In this document: in pieces, positions 35,774 through 44,559 of the stretch
How the letters are laid out: each line of letters opens with the position of its first letter
Position numbering within the stretch: the stretch's first letter is position 1
NCBI GenBank assembly: GCA_937136425.1
Contig: CAKZON010000070.1
Coordinates: 248,001-312,000, forward strand
DNA: 64,000 nucleotides
DNA from: an uncultured Crocinitomix sp.
GTDB taxonomy: Bacteria; Bacteroidota; Bacteroidia; Flavobacteriales_D; Crocinitomicaceae
Direction of reading: 5' to 3'
Made by a program: the position numbers and the translations under genes
Notes under the pieces: model-generated
Databases searched by the model: none
What the model was told of the DNA's origin: nothing
Seen by the model: only the letters and a program-made list of their open reading frames with translations

Positions 35774-36379
35774 ATGGCATTTGAATTACCTGCATTACCA
35801 TATGCGCACAACGCTTTAGAACCAAACATTGATACACAAACCATGGAAATTCACCACGGAAAGCATCACAATGGATATACAACTAAGTTAAACGCAGCTA
35901 TCGAAGGAACTGATTTAGCTGGACAATCAATCGAAGATATTTTAGCTAATTGCGCTGACAGTCCTGCTGTTAGAAATAACGGTGGTGGTTTTTACAATCA
36001 CTCTTTATTTTGGACTGTAATGTCGCCAAATGGCGGTGGAGAACCTTCAGGAGAATTAGCTGATGCAATCAATGCAGCATTTGGAGATTTTGAATCATTT
36101 AAAAACACTTTCTCAAGTGCAGCAGCAACTAGATTTGGTTCTGGTTGGGCTTGGCTTTGTGTACACCCAGGAGGAAAAGTTGAAGTTTGTTCAACACCTA
36201 ACCAAGACAATCCATTAATGAATGGAATTGGTTGTGGAGGTACTCCTATTTTAGGATTAGATGTTTGGGAACATGCATACTACTTAAAATACCAAAACAG
36301 AAGACCTGATTACGTTAATGCATTTTTCAACGTAATCAACTGGGATGAGGTTTCTAGCAGATATGCTGCAGGAAAATAA
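35774..36379 (+). CDS. Superoxide dismutase, Mn-type or cambialistic
   Basis: 201 aa, cytoplasmic (no signal peptide). Metal ligands are His27 (MEIHHGKHH), His76 (FYNHSLFW), Asp163 and His167 (LDVWEHAYY). The second-sphere Gln lies in the C-terminal domain (TPNQDNP, Gln144) and Gly is found at the position occupied by Gln in Fe enzymes (NNGGGFYNH), both features of Mn-dependent SOD. Three cysteines, including GIGCGG in a slightly altered loop, are less usual. Followed by a terminator. Confidence 0.93.
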   Translation: MAFELPALPYAHNALEPNIDTQTMEIHHGKHHNGYTTKLNAAIEGTDLAGQSIEDILANCADSPAVRNNGGGFYNHSLFWTVMSPNGGGEPSGELADAINAAFGDFESFKNTFSSAAATRFGSGWAWLCVHPGGKVEVCSTPNQDNPLMNGIGCGGTPILGLDVWEHAYYLKYQNRRPDYVNAFFNVINWDEVSSRYAAGK

Positions 36380-36402
36380 TCCTTAACAAATACATTATTA
36401 AC

Positions 36403-36454
36403 AACCGTCACTTCTGACATTTTAATTAGAATTGTTTAGAGTGACGGTTTTTTT
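36403..36454 (+). terminator. Terminator after sod
   Basis: Arms AACCGTCAC (36403-36411) and GTGACGGTT (36441-36449), 29-base loop, followed by TTTTT. Confidence 0.75.
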
Positions 36455-36466
36455 AACTCAATTTCC

Positions 36467-36823
36467 ATGAATAAATTTACGCTCCCAATATTTCTATTAT
36501 CGTTGATTAGTTTATCTTCTTGCTTAAAAGAAAAAACCTCACCTGTTGAATGTGGTACGATTATATCTTACGAAGTTGAAATTAGACCAATAATTGAATC
36601 CTCTTGTAAAACAGGCCTTGGAGGCGGAACAGGATGCCATGATGCATGGATAGATGATTATTCTCAAATAAAAACTCAATTAATTTCTGGCAATTGGCAA
36701 AACGAGGTTTTAATTGAAAAAACAATGCCTCTTATTCCTAACGAGTTTGACATAGATTCTTTAACTGAAGATGAAATCCAAACTATGAAATGCTGGATTG
36801 ATCAGGGTTATCCGGAGAATTAG
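36467..36823 (+). CDS. Small lipoprotein with atypical C-x9-CH (cytochrome c-like) motif
   Basis: 118 aa. Lipobox LSSC (Cys19). The mature part has VEIRPIIESSCKTGLGGGTGCHDAWIDDYSQIKTQL, the sequence context of small cytochrome c domains, but the two cysteines (Cys47, Cys57-His58) are nine residues apart rather than two. A Met-Pro (Met87, EKTMPLIP) sits where an axial Met would be, and the C-terminal DEIQTMKCWIDQGYPEN is typical of the family. It may bind haem unusually or may be a haem-less derivative. Confidence 0.75.
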   Translation: MNKFTLPIFLLSLISLSSCLKEKTSPVECGTIISYEVEIRPIIESSCKTGLGGGTGCHDAWIDDYSQIKTQLISGNWQNEVLIEKTMPLIPNEFDIDSLTEDEIQTMKCWIDQGYPEN

Positions 36824-37031
36824 TATTTAGTATCGAGACGCGATCTAGATAATAAGGTTAGCTGATACTGATACTTGAACACTTATTCCATTTTCAACTT
36901 ATCGTTAATTTTTCAAAATCCCCTCTAGTTAATTAGACTTTCCTAATTGATATCATTGAACATTGATTATTGCCAATTATTCCTTAAAAAATTGCTCATT
37001 GAAAATTATACATTGAGAAATTGAAAATCAC

Positions 37032-37039
37032 TACCTTTG
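37032..37039 (+). promoter_or_regulatory. -7 promoter element for leuS
   Basis: TACCTTTG fits TAnnTTTG, 26 bp before the leuS ATG; the nearest upstream TTG (37013-37015) gives a 16-bp spacer, shorter than ideal. Confidence 0.45.
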
Positions 37040-37065
37040 CCCCTTTCTAATAAGAAACATAGGAC

Positions 37066-39846
37066 ATGGAATATAATTTTAAGGACATTGAGGCCAAATG
37101 GCAACAATACTGGGCAGAAAACAAAACATTTAGTGCAGAAGACACATCAGACAAACCAAAATATTACGGTTTATCTATGTTCCCTTACCCTTCTGGCGCA
37201 GGTTTACATGTTGGTCACCCACTAGGTTATATTGCGTCTGATATCTATGCACGTTATAAAAAGCTTACGGGCCATAACGTTCTTCACCCAATGGGTTATG
37301 ATTCATTTGGGCTTCCTGCTGAGCAATATGCCATTCAAACAGGACAGCATCCTGCCATAACAACTGAGACCAACCTCAACCGCTACAGAAAGCAGTTGGA
37401 CAAAATTGGTTTTTCATTTGATTGGGACCGAGAAGTTAGAACATCAGACCCTTCTTATTATAAATGGACACAATGGATTTTCAAACAGCTTTATAATGCC
37501 TGGTACAATAAAGACGCTAAGAAGGCAGAAACCATTGACAACCTAGAAGTAATATTTGAAAACGAAGGAAATGCAAATGTAAATGCAGATTGCGCAGAAA
37601 CAGCAACCTTCACCGCTACAGAATGGAAAGGATATTCTGAAGAAGAACGCCAAAAAATTCTAATGAATTATCGCCTTACTTTTTTGGCTGACTCATGGGT
37701 AAACTGGTGTCCTGCGCTTGGAACAGTTTTAGCAAATGACGAAATTAAAGATGGTGTTTCAGAAAGAGGTGGGCACCCTGTTGAGCAAAAATTAATGCGC
37801 CAATGGAGCATGCGAATTACTGCCTATGCGGAGCGATTAATTAACGATTTGGACACAGTTGACTGGACTGACTCAATTAAAGATCAGCAGCGCAATTGGA
37901 TTGGAAAATCAGTTGGTGCGTCCGTAGTCTTTAAAACGGAAAGCGGACATGATATTGAAGTGTTTACAACACGCCCTGACACAATTTACGGTGTTTCTTT
38001 TATGGTTTTAGCGCCAGAACATGAATTGGTTGCAGAACTAACAACAGATAAATACAAGGATGCAATAGCAACCTATCAAAAACAAACTAGTTTAAAAACA
38101 GAGCGTGATCGCCAAGCAGATGTAAAAACGATTAGTGGTGCATTTACAGGCGCATATGCTTTGCATCCTTTTACGGGTGAAAAAATAGAAATTTGGATTG
38201 CTGATTATGTATTGGCAGGATATGGAACGGGTGCAGTAATGGCAGTTCCATGCGGTGACCAACGCGACTATGATTTTGCAGGGCATTTTGGAATTGATAT
38301 TAAAAACATTTTTAAGGATGTAGACATTTCAGAAGCGGCTTATACTGAAAAAGATGCGGTAATTGCAGATTCTGACTTCTTAAATGATTTGCCTGCTAAA
38401 AAAGCGATCAAATTAGCGATATACGAAATTGAAAAACGTGGCTTTGGAAAAGGTCAAACGAACTATAGATTACGTGATGCTGTCTTTTCAAGACAACGTT
38501 ATTGGGGAGAACCATTCCCAGTTTATTATAAAGGAGACACTCCTTATTTAGTTCCTGATGCAGATTTACCTGTGACACTTCCAGAGGTTGATAAATATCT
38601 ACCAACTGAGGATGGTGAACCGCCTTTGGCAAGAGCCGAAAATGATGCCTGGAATGTATTTATGGGCGACCGAATGGAGTATAATACTATGCCTGGTTGG
38701 GCAGGTTCTTCATGGTACTTTTTAAGATATATGGATCCTCAAAATGAGGAAGCTTTTGTATCTAAAGAAAAAGCTGATTACTGGAATCAAGTTGATTTAT
38801 ATATTGGTGGATCAGAGCACGCTACGGGTCACTTATTATATTCAAGATTTTGGACCAAGTTTTTATATGACATGGGCTTTATTAGTTTTAATGAGCCGTT
38901 TAAGAAGATGATTAATCAGGGGATGATTTTGGGGAAATCTGCCATTGCTTATATTTCTGATGACGGAAAACTTCACTCATATGACACAATAAAGGATCAA
39001 ATAAAAACGGGTGGATATCGCGAAGTCAAAATCTGGATTGATTTATTAAATGATGATGAGTCTATTAAAATTGATGAGTTACGCTTATGGCAACCTCAGT
39101 TTAAAGATATTGAAATTGTCACTAATGTTGAAGGAAAGATCATAGTGAGGAGAGAAGTTGACAAGATGTCAAAACGTTGGTTTAATGTCGTTAACCCTGA
39201 TGAGCTTTGCAATAAATTCGGCGCTGACACCCTACGTTGTTACGAAATGTTCTTAGGGCCATTAGAGCAAGCAAAACCATGGGATACTAAAGGAATTAAC
39301 GGTGTACACAACTTCTTACGCAAGTTCTGGCGACTATTTCATGATACTGAAAACAATTTTGTAATAACAGAAGGAGAAGCGGATAAAAAGGCATTAAAGA
39401 CGTTGCACAAAACCATCAAAAAAATTCAAGACGATTTAGAGCGTTTTTCATTTAATACGGCAGTGTCCAACTTTATGATTGCGACAAATGAATTAACAGA
39501 GCAAAAATGCAATAACAAAGCCATTTTATCTGAATTGTTGATTTTAGTTTCAAGCTACGCTCCACACATTGCGGAAGAGTTATGGGCTAAATTGGGTAAC
39601 GCTGAAAGCATTACAAAAGCAAGTTTCCCAACTTTTAATCCAGCATTTTTGGTTGAAGCCAACTTTGAGTATCCGGTTTCTTTTAACGGTAAAATGCGTT
39701 TCAAACTTTCTTTACCAACAGAAATGTCGAAAGAGGATGTTGAAGCAGCAGTTTTAGCAGACGAGCAATCAGCAAGATACTTGGATGGTAAGACGCCTAA
39801 AAAAGTAATTGTGGTGCCTAAAAGGATTGTAAACGTTGTGGTTTAA
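37066..39846 (+). CDS. leuS: Leucyl-tRNA synthetase
   Basis: 926-aa class I synthetase. The HIGH-type motif is GAGLHVGHPLGY (about 44-55), followed by the CP1 editing domain (TTRPDTIYGVSFMVLAPEH) and the KMSKR motif in DKMSKRWFNVVNPDE; an anticodon-binding helical domain and a C-terminal domain ending KRIVNVVV complete it. Charges tRNA-Leu, one of which is encoded at 44420. Length is slightly above that of E. coli (860 aa), with an insertion around 640-690. Confidence 0.98.
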   Translation: MEYNFKDIEAKWQQYWAENKTFSAEDTSDKPKYYGLSMFPYPSGAGLHVGHPLGYIASDIYARYKKLTGHNVLHPMGYDSFGLPAEQYAIQTGQHPAITTETNLNRYRKQLDKIGFSFDWDREVRTSDPSYYKWTQWIFKQLYNAWYNKDAKKAETIDNLEVIFENEGNANVNADCAETATFTATEWKGYSEEERQKILMNYRLTFLADSWVNWCPALGTVLANDEIKDGVSERGGHPVEQKLMRQWSMRITAYAERLINDLDTVDWTDSIKDQQRNWIGKSVGASVVFKTESGHDIEVFTTRPDTIYGVSFMVLAPEHELVAELTTDKYKDAIATYQKQTSLKTERDRQADVKTISGAFTGAYALHPFTGEKIEIWIADYVLAGYGTGAVMAVPCGDQRDYDFAGHFGIDIKNIFKDVDISEAAYTEKDAVIADSDFLNDLPAKKAIKLAIYEIEKRGFGKGQTNYRLRDAVFSRQRYWGEPFPVYYKGDTPYLVPDADLPVTLPEVDKYLPTEDGEPPLARAENDAWNVFMGDRMEYNTMPGWAGSSWYFLRYMDPQNEEAFVSKEKADYWNQVDLYIGGSEHATGHLLYSRFWTKFLYDMGFISFNEPFKKMINQGMILGKSAIAYISDDGKLHSYDTIKDQIKTGGYREVKIWIDLLNDDESIKIDELRLWQPQFKDIEIVTNVEGKIIVRREVDKMSKRWFNVVNPDELCNKFGADTLRCYEMFLGPLEQAKPWDTKGINGVHNFLRKFWRLFHDTENNFVITEGEADKKALKTLHKTIKKIQDDLERFSFNTAVSNFMIATNELTEQKCNNKAILSELLILVSSYAPHIAEELWAKLGNAESITKASFPTFNPAFLVEANFEYPVSFNGKMRFKLSLPTEMSKEDVEAAVLADEQSARYLDGKTPKKVIVVPKRIVNVVV

Positions 39847-39901
39847 AACGAATTACCCAACGCATATTGGTCGACTTACGTTAACGATAAAAAGTTAACC
39901 T

Positions 39902-40441
39902 ATGAAACACTTTGTTATTTTACTTGCAATTCCATTGCTTATTGCATCTTGTAAGAAAGAAAACCTGAAAAAAATAGATGGTATAAACTACCCTACTGAA
40001 AGTCAGTTTTTTGATGTAAACAATGATGGAACAGCAGATTTTGAACTCCGATTTACGCAGGTATCAAGCAAAGATATTCCTATTTCTGAATCTATCGTTA
40101 CAGGTAGATTAGTGGAGCTAAATTCCACCCTAATACTTCCTCATACTTCTGGGAAAACCTTAAAATTAACCAAAGGAGACCAAATTGATAGACCAGGCGA
40201 ATTCATAGATTTGGTGTACTATGAGCGACAAATAGTTTCAAGAGAATGGGATGGAAATCAATGGGACGAATATTGGACAGTTGATGCGGTATCAGAAGAG
40301 ACTTATTATTTAGGTTATTTATTAAATAGTAATTCAGAAAACAACTTGGGTTGGGTGCAATTTGACATCAACAAAGAAGATGCTACCGTTACCATAGTAG
40401 AATCAAAGCAAACTAGTGAGGACTTTATAGTAATTGACTAG
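39902..40441 (+). CDS. Lipoprotein of unknown function
   Basis: 179 aa. Lipobox LLIASC (Cys17) followed by KKENL and a beta-rich domain with an acidic FFDVNNDGTADFELRF segment resembling an EF-hand/dockerin-like calcium loop, and WDGNQWDEYWTVD. No named family recognised. Starts 55 bp after leuS. Confidence 0.7.
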   Translation: MKHFVILLAIPLLIASCKKENLKKIDGINYPTESQFFDVNNDGTADFELRFTQVSSKDIPISESIVTGRLVELNSTLILPHTSGKTLKLTKGDQIDRPGEFIDLVYYERQIVSREWDGNQWDEYWTVDAVSEETYYLGYLLNSNSENNLGWVQFDINKEDATVTIVESKQTSEDFIVID

Positions 40442-40554
40442 GGTTTTTACTTAAAAAAAAGTAATTGTATTTCCATAATGGATTGTTGAAATTGAGGAAT
40501 AAAACCAACGCCATTAGCCTTTATCCCGTGTTTATATAAAACCATTACTTAATT

Positions 40555-41187
40555 ATGAAACGGTATCTACTTCTCCTCATAATGGGATTAAGTCTAACTT
40601 CATTCTCCCAACAGCTCCAACTCACACCAAGCTTTGGTGCATCAACTTATTATCGCATTTTTCCGGATGAATATTATAGTAATCCAAATGATTTTAAATT
40701 GACAACTAATGCCGGTTTCACGTACATCCATCACTTAGAAAAAATATCTTTCAGTATTGGTGTAGACATCACGAACTATGCTGGAAAACATTTAGACGGT
40801 TCTTACGGTATGTCCCATTACTATAAGTCTGAAGGAGACTTCAGCAATAAAACAATTGGCTTTACTTTCGGTTTAATTGATAAAATGTTTAATGATAAAC
40901 TTGAGATGAATTATGGGTTTAGCATTAATTATCGGACTGCAAGTTCAAGAACGGGATATGTAAGTTGGGCAACTATTGGAGGAGATGCTCATTATTCAAA
41001 CCTAGACTCAGAAGGAGGAAAAAAGACGTTAACCTTTTTGACTTATGGCATTTCCTATCCGGTTGCAATAAGTGAGCAAATGGCAATTGTGCCACAATAT
41101 CAAATGGCTATTGGTATCACACAAGAATATAACGACTATCGTCGTTGGAGCAATTATTTAGGTTGCGGGCTTAGGTATCAATTTTAA
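40555..41187 (+). CDS. Probable outer-membrane barrel protein
   Basis: 210 aa with signal peptide (MKRYLLLLIMGLSLTSFSQQ) and alternating strands (GFTYIHHLEKISFSIGVDIT, ELNYGFSINYRTAS-like), ending YLGCGLRYQF with the terminal Phe of outer-membrane barrels. Function unknown. Confidence 0.65.
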   Translation: MKRYLLLLIMGLSLTSFSQQLQLTPSFGASTYYRIFPDEYYSNPNDFKLTTNAGFTYIHHLEKISFSIGVDITNYAGKHLDGSYGMSHYYKSEGDFSNKTIGFTFGLIDKMFNDKLEMNYGFSINYRTASSRTGYVSWATIGGDAHYSNLDSEGGKKTLTFLTYGISYPVAISEQMAIVPQYQMAIGITQEYNDYRRWSNYLGCGLRYQF

Positions 41188-41189
41188 AA

Positions 41190-41227
41190 AAAATAAAAGA
41201 GGCATCTACGTTAACGCAAATGCCTCT
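41190..41227. terminator. Bidirectional terminator between two convergent envelope genes
   Basis: Arms AGAGGCAT (41198-41205) and ATGCCTCT (41220-41227) plus an inner CGTTAACG palindrome (41209-41216). The A-rich left flank provides a T tract for the minus-strand gene. Confidence 0.7.
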
Positions 41228-41250
41228 CACCTTTCATAGAGGTTGGTTGG

Positions 41251-42819
41251 TTATCTCTTTATAATTCGTCCTGAATAATGTTTACCGTTAATGAGCATTG
41301 AATAATTATACAACCCATTAGACACTTCTGTTTCAATTTCTGATTTTCCGTCCCAAGTGACAGACTGTGCGCCTTGCTCCTGTTCACCGCGATATAATCT
41401 CCGCACTATCTTTCCGCTCATGTCATAAATAAACAAACTGACAAAGCTCTTTTCGGTTAAGTTATATTCTATTGCAATGGTTTCATCAAATGGATTTGGA
41501 TAAACGGATATTTCCTTATTTGGCAAGGTTTCTTCACCTGCACTTAAATCCTCCAAGTAAATTGTATTTAAACTGTCTAAATTGACAAATTCATCCCCTT
41601 CTTCATATCCCATAATATGGAAATACACTAAGAACATTTCATCTGTCGTATTGAAACCTGGCCCAACATCAACAGGAGGATCTGAAGGGTTATGTGGATT
41701 ACCACTTGTATTATCAAACTCGGCTTTTCCTCTTAAATTACTTCCAGCAGGCATTTTTTGCATGTATTCGAACCAATAAAAGTCTTGCCAATCAAAATCC
41801 CATCTAGGAATTCTAACAAAAGGTATTGTATCTCCTCCTGGATCTAACGCATACGCTTCAATTGATTTACCTAAAAGGTGCATGTGTGGAAAAGTACTTA
41901 ACACAGTTACATCAAGCGCAATATCATCATATGCCGCATTTACAGTAGTAACTTCATCTGCAGGTAAATCAAATTCCCAATTTTGCAAGAACGCCCCTGC
42001 CAAAATTTCTCTGAAATCATCTACAGGCTCGTCATAAAAGTAAAAATGCACTTTAGTTTGATCATACTCACCATAACTTCCGTGCGGGTAATGCATTGCA
42101 AATACAACATTTGAACCAGCGGCCAAAACCATCCCAGCAGAAAAATCTTCTGAACTTGGGAAAATTGTTGGTCTTGCACCAGGTGTATAACCAGCCATTA
42201 AAGGATCAACAGTAGGTCCACCACAATTTCCTCCAATCGTATCCGTCGGATAATCACCTTCGGCATCTGCATGGACTAAACAATGGTGCACAATTGAAGA
42301 ATTTCCTGGAATAATTTCTATCGCCTTCACTTTTTTATCTTCCGTTAAACCTGTTGGCAATGAAAGACAGATATAATCATCAAACTCCTCGGTTGCCTTA
42401 CTCATATAAAGCGGCATTTCTACCACCAAATCAGGTGTGCCCGGTAAAAGTTGCTCAGCATCAAATACAGGAGGGGGTGGTGCCAATTCCGGATCACCTT
42501 CAAGTCCTCCACCATTTGCCCAATCAATTATCGTATTTCTTTCATATTCTGTCAATATTCTTTCGTCAAAATAATGTTGGAAAGAAGAATCTGGCATCCA
42601 TGGCGGCATTATATTATATTCTACATACGATTGAATTAGAGAACGATAATCGTAAGCTGTAGAATATTCTAAGATTGAAAAAGGAGCAACTCCTTCTGGA
42701 TGATGACACTTTGCGCATTTATCAAAAAATATCTCTGCAGCATCCTCACTCCAAGTAGGTTGAGCCATAGCAGAAATTGATAAAAAAGCAAAAATAAAAG
42801 AGAGTAAAAGTTGTTTCAT
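41251..42819 (-). CDS. Cytochrome c / copper monooxygenase-like protein with type A sorting domain
   Basis: 522 aa from ATG 42819. Signal peptide (1-20); CxxCH haem site CAKCH (35-39) with PPWMPD as a possible axial-Met region; then a PHM/DBM-like copper fold with His178-His179 (IVHHCLVH), His243 (FAMHYPHG) and His312-x-His314 (FPHMHLLGKS); then a type A type IX sorting domain (about 435-522, VYPNPFDETIAIEYNL, MSGKIVRRLYRG, GLYNYSMLINGKHYSGRIIKR). It should be an exported oxidoreductase on the cell surface. Substrate unknown. The ATG at 42828 is an alternative start. Confidence 0.85.
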   Translation of the reverse strand: MKQLLLSFIFAFLSISAMAQPTWSEDAAEIFFDKCAKCHHPEGVAPFSILEYSTAYDYRSLIQSYVEYNIMPPWMPDSSFQHYFDERILTEYERNTIIDWANGGGLEGDPELAPPPPVFDAEQLLPGTPDLVVEMPLYMSKATEEFDDYICLSLPTGLTEDKKVKAIEIIPGNSSIVHHCLVHADAEGDYPTDTIGGNCGGPTVDPLMAGYTPGARPTIFPSSEDFSAGMVLAAGSNVVFAMHYPHGSYGEYDQTKVHFYFYDEPVDDFREILAGAFLQNWEFDLPADEVTTVNAAYDDIALDVTVLSTFPHMHLLGKSIEAYALDPGGDTIPFVRIPRWDFDWQDFYWFEYMQKMPAGSNLRGKAEFDNTSGNPHNPSDPPVDVGPGFNTTDEMFLVYFHIMGYEEGDEFVNLDSLNTIYLEDLSAGEETLPNKEISVYPNPFDETIAIEYNLTEKSFVSLFIYDMSGKIVRRLYRGEQEQGAQSVTWDGKSEIETEVSNGLYNYSMLINGKHYSGRIIKR

Positions 42820-42945
42820 GCAGTACATTATTTTAATGCTATCGTCACCAAAATTAACTCATAAACTATGCAAGGCAAGCTCTAGTAATTTGATAGACAA
42901 CCACCAAATATAATGTTAATTCCCATTAAATCAAAGTAATCACCC

Positions 42946-44103
42946 CTATCCGATCAGATTCGAGGCAAAGATTCGTGTCTGTTTATCCGTTTCAAATAAC
43001 TGCTCCAAACTTGGATTTTTTATGAAGGCTAATTCACTTACAGCCTTTTCATTGATCTCTGCAATTTCTAAAAATTTGATCTTATCAGCTAAAAAAGCTG
43101 CCACAGAAATTTCGTTAGCTGCATTTAAAACACAAGGAGCATTTCCTCCTTTTTCCATTACCTCATATGCCAATCTCAAATTTGTAAAAGTTTCCAAATC
43201 TGGTTTTTCAAATGTCAGTGTTGGATAATCCATAAAATTAAATCGCTCAAAGTCCGTTTCTAAACGATTAGGATATGTTAAAGCATACTGAATTGGCAAC
43301 TTCATATCAGGTAACCCCATTTGAGCTTTCATTGATCCATCTTTAAATTGGACTAAAGAGTGAACAATAGATTGAGGATGTACAATTACATCAATTTGCT
43401 CATTCTTTAAACCGAATAACCATTTTGCTTCAATCACTTCTAAACCTTTATTCATCATTGAGGCAGAATCAATGGTGATTTTTGCACCCATTTCCCAATT
43501 GGGATGTTTGAGCGCCTGTTCTTTAGTTGTGTTTTGCAAATCTGCCCGCTTTTTGCCGCGGAATGGACCACCCGAAGCAGTCAAATAAATTTTCTCTATT
43601 GGGTTTTGATATTCCCCTGTTAAACATTGAAAAATTGCAGAATGTTCAGAATCTACCGGATAAATATTAACTCCTTTTTGTCTTGCTAGCTTAGTAATGA
43701 TCTCACCAGCAACAACAAGAGTTTCTTTATTTGCCAACGCAATATTCTTTCCTGCTTCAATTGCCGCTATTGTAGGTTTCAATCCAGAAAACCCAACTAA
43801 GGCCGTTAAAACTATGTCCACCTCATCCATTTGCGTAACCTGTGCCAATGCCTCTTCTCCAGTATACACATTAATATCTGCATCAAATAAAGCACTCTCT
43901 ACTTTTTCATACAGTGATTCATCTGCAATAACCACCACGTTTGGGCGAAACTCTAAAGCTTGTTCAATTAACAAGTCTGCATTTCGATTGGCTGTTAAAA
44001 CAGAAAGTTCAAAAATTTCAAGATAGGATTTCACCACCTCGAGTGTTTGAGTTCCAATTGATCCTGTTGAACCTAAAAGCGCTATCTTTTTCTTTTCTGA
44101 CAT
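42946..44103 (-). CDS. dxr: 1-deoxy-D-xylulose 5-phosphate reductoisomerase
   Basis: 385 aa. Begins KKIALLGSTGSIGTQTLEVVKSY (NADPH-binding), with ANKETLVVAGEI, PVDSEHSAIFQCL, LTASGGPFRG and MNKGLEVIEAKWLFG, the substrate and metal sites of DXR. Second step of the non-mevalonate isoprenoid pathway; its product precursor DXP is also used by the PdxA pathway. Confidence 0.98.
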   Translation of the reverse strand: MSEKKKIALLGSTGSIGTQTLEVVKSYLEIFELSVLTANRNADLLIEQALEFRPNVVVIADESLYEKVESALFDADINVYTGEEALAQVTQMDEVDIVLTALVGFSGLKPTIAAIEAGKNIALANKETLVVAGEIITKLARQKGVNIYPVDSEHSAIFQCLTGEYQNPIEKIYLTASGGPFRGKKRADLQNTTKEQALKHPNWEMGAKITIDSASMMNKGLEVIEAKWLFGLKNEQIDVIVHPQSIVHSLVQFKDGSMKAQMGLPDMKLPIQYALTYPNRLETDFERFNFMDYPTLTFEKPDLETFTNLRLAYEVMEKGGNAPCVLNAANEISVAAFLADKIKFLEIAEINEKAVSELAFIKNPSLEQLFETDKQTRIFASNLIG

Positions 44104-44419
44104 TAATGCAAAAATAAGGTTTGTTAAATATAAACGGTTTGAATTTAGAATCGAATCTAAAATTATGAGCTTAATTCAATAAGAATAAAAACAACTATCA
44201 ATCCATTTAGTTCATAACCACTGAGAATTATTATCTGCACGGAGCACTGTGAATTGGGCGTTTTTTCTGCTTAAAACAGTATTTCACACCCCAATCAATT
44301 TACTATTCTTTAAAATTTGATTCTTAGTTACTTCGTTTTTTTTATCATTTTTTTGGTTGAATAAAAAATCTCCTTATCTTTGCACTCCCTTCTTCAAAAG
44401 TGAAGAAATAGTGCGTAAT
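44104..44419. other. 316-bp intergenic region upstream of tRNA-Leu
   Basis: Contains the tRNA-Leu/tig promoter at its right end. An 11-bp direct repeat CACTGWGAATT occurs at about 44220 and 44252. Otherwise AT-rich with no coding frame. Confidence 0.55.
44352..44382 (+). promoter_or_regulatory. Promoter of tRNA-Leu (and probably tig)
   Basis: -33 TTTG (44352-44355) and -7 TATCTTTG (44375-44382) with exactly 19 bp between, the Bacteroidota consensus; 37 bp before the tRNA. Confidence 0.75.
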
Positions 44420-44501
44420 GCGGGTGTGGTGAAATTGGTAGACATGCTAGACTTAGGATCTAGTGCTTCACGGCGTGTGGGTTCGAGTCCCTCCACCCGC
44501 A
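44420..44501 (+). tRNA. tRNA-Leu(UAG)
   Basis: 82 nt. Acceptor stem GCGGGTG/CACCCGC with discriminator A; anticodon arm CTAGA-CTTAGGA-TCTAG gives anticodon TAG; a long variable arm (class II) and the T arm GGGTTCGAGTCCC are present. No CCA encoded. Confidence 0.97.
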
Positions 44502-44506
44502 CTAAC

Positions 44507-44538
44507 AATGGTCTAGGCTTAGCCTAGGCCATTTTTGT
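44507..44538 (+). terminator. Terminator after tRNA-Leu
   Basis: 12-bp arms AATGGTCTAGGC (44507-44518) and GCCTAGGCCATT (44522-44533), 3-base loop, one G-U pair, followed by TTTG. It may allow read-through into tig, since tig starts 22 bp later and shows no separate promoter. Confidence 0.75.
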
Positions 44539-44559
44539 TTAAAACAAAATTTGATAACA

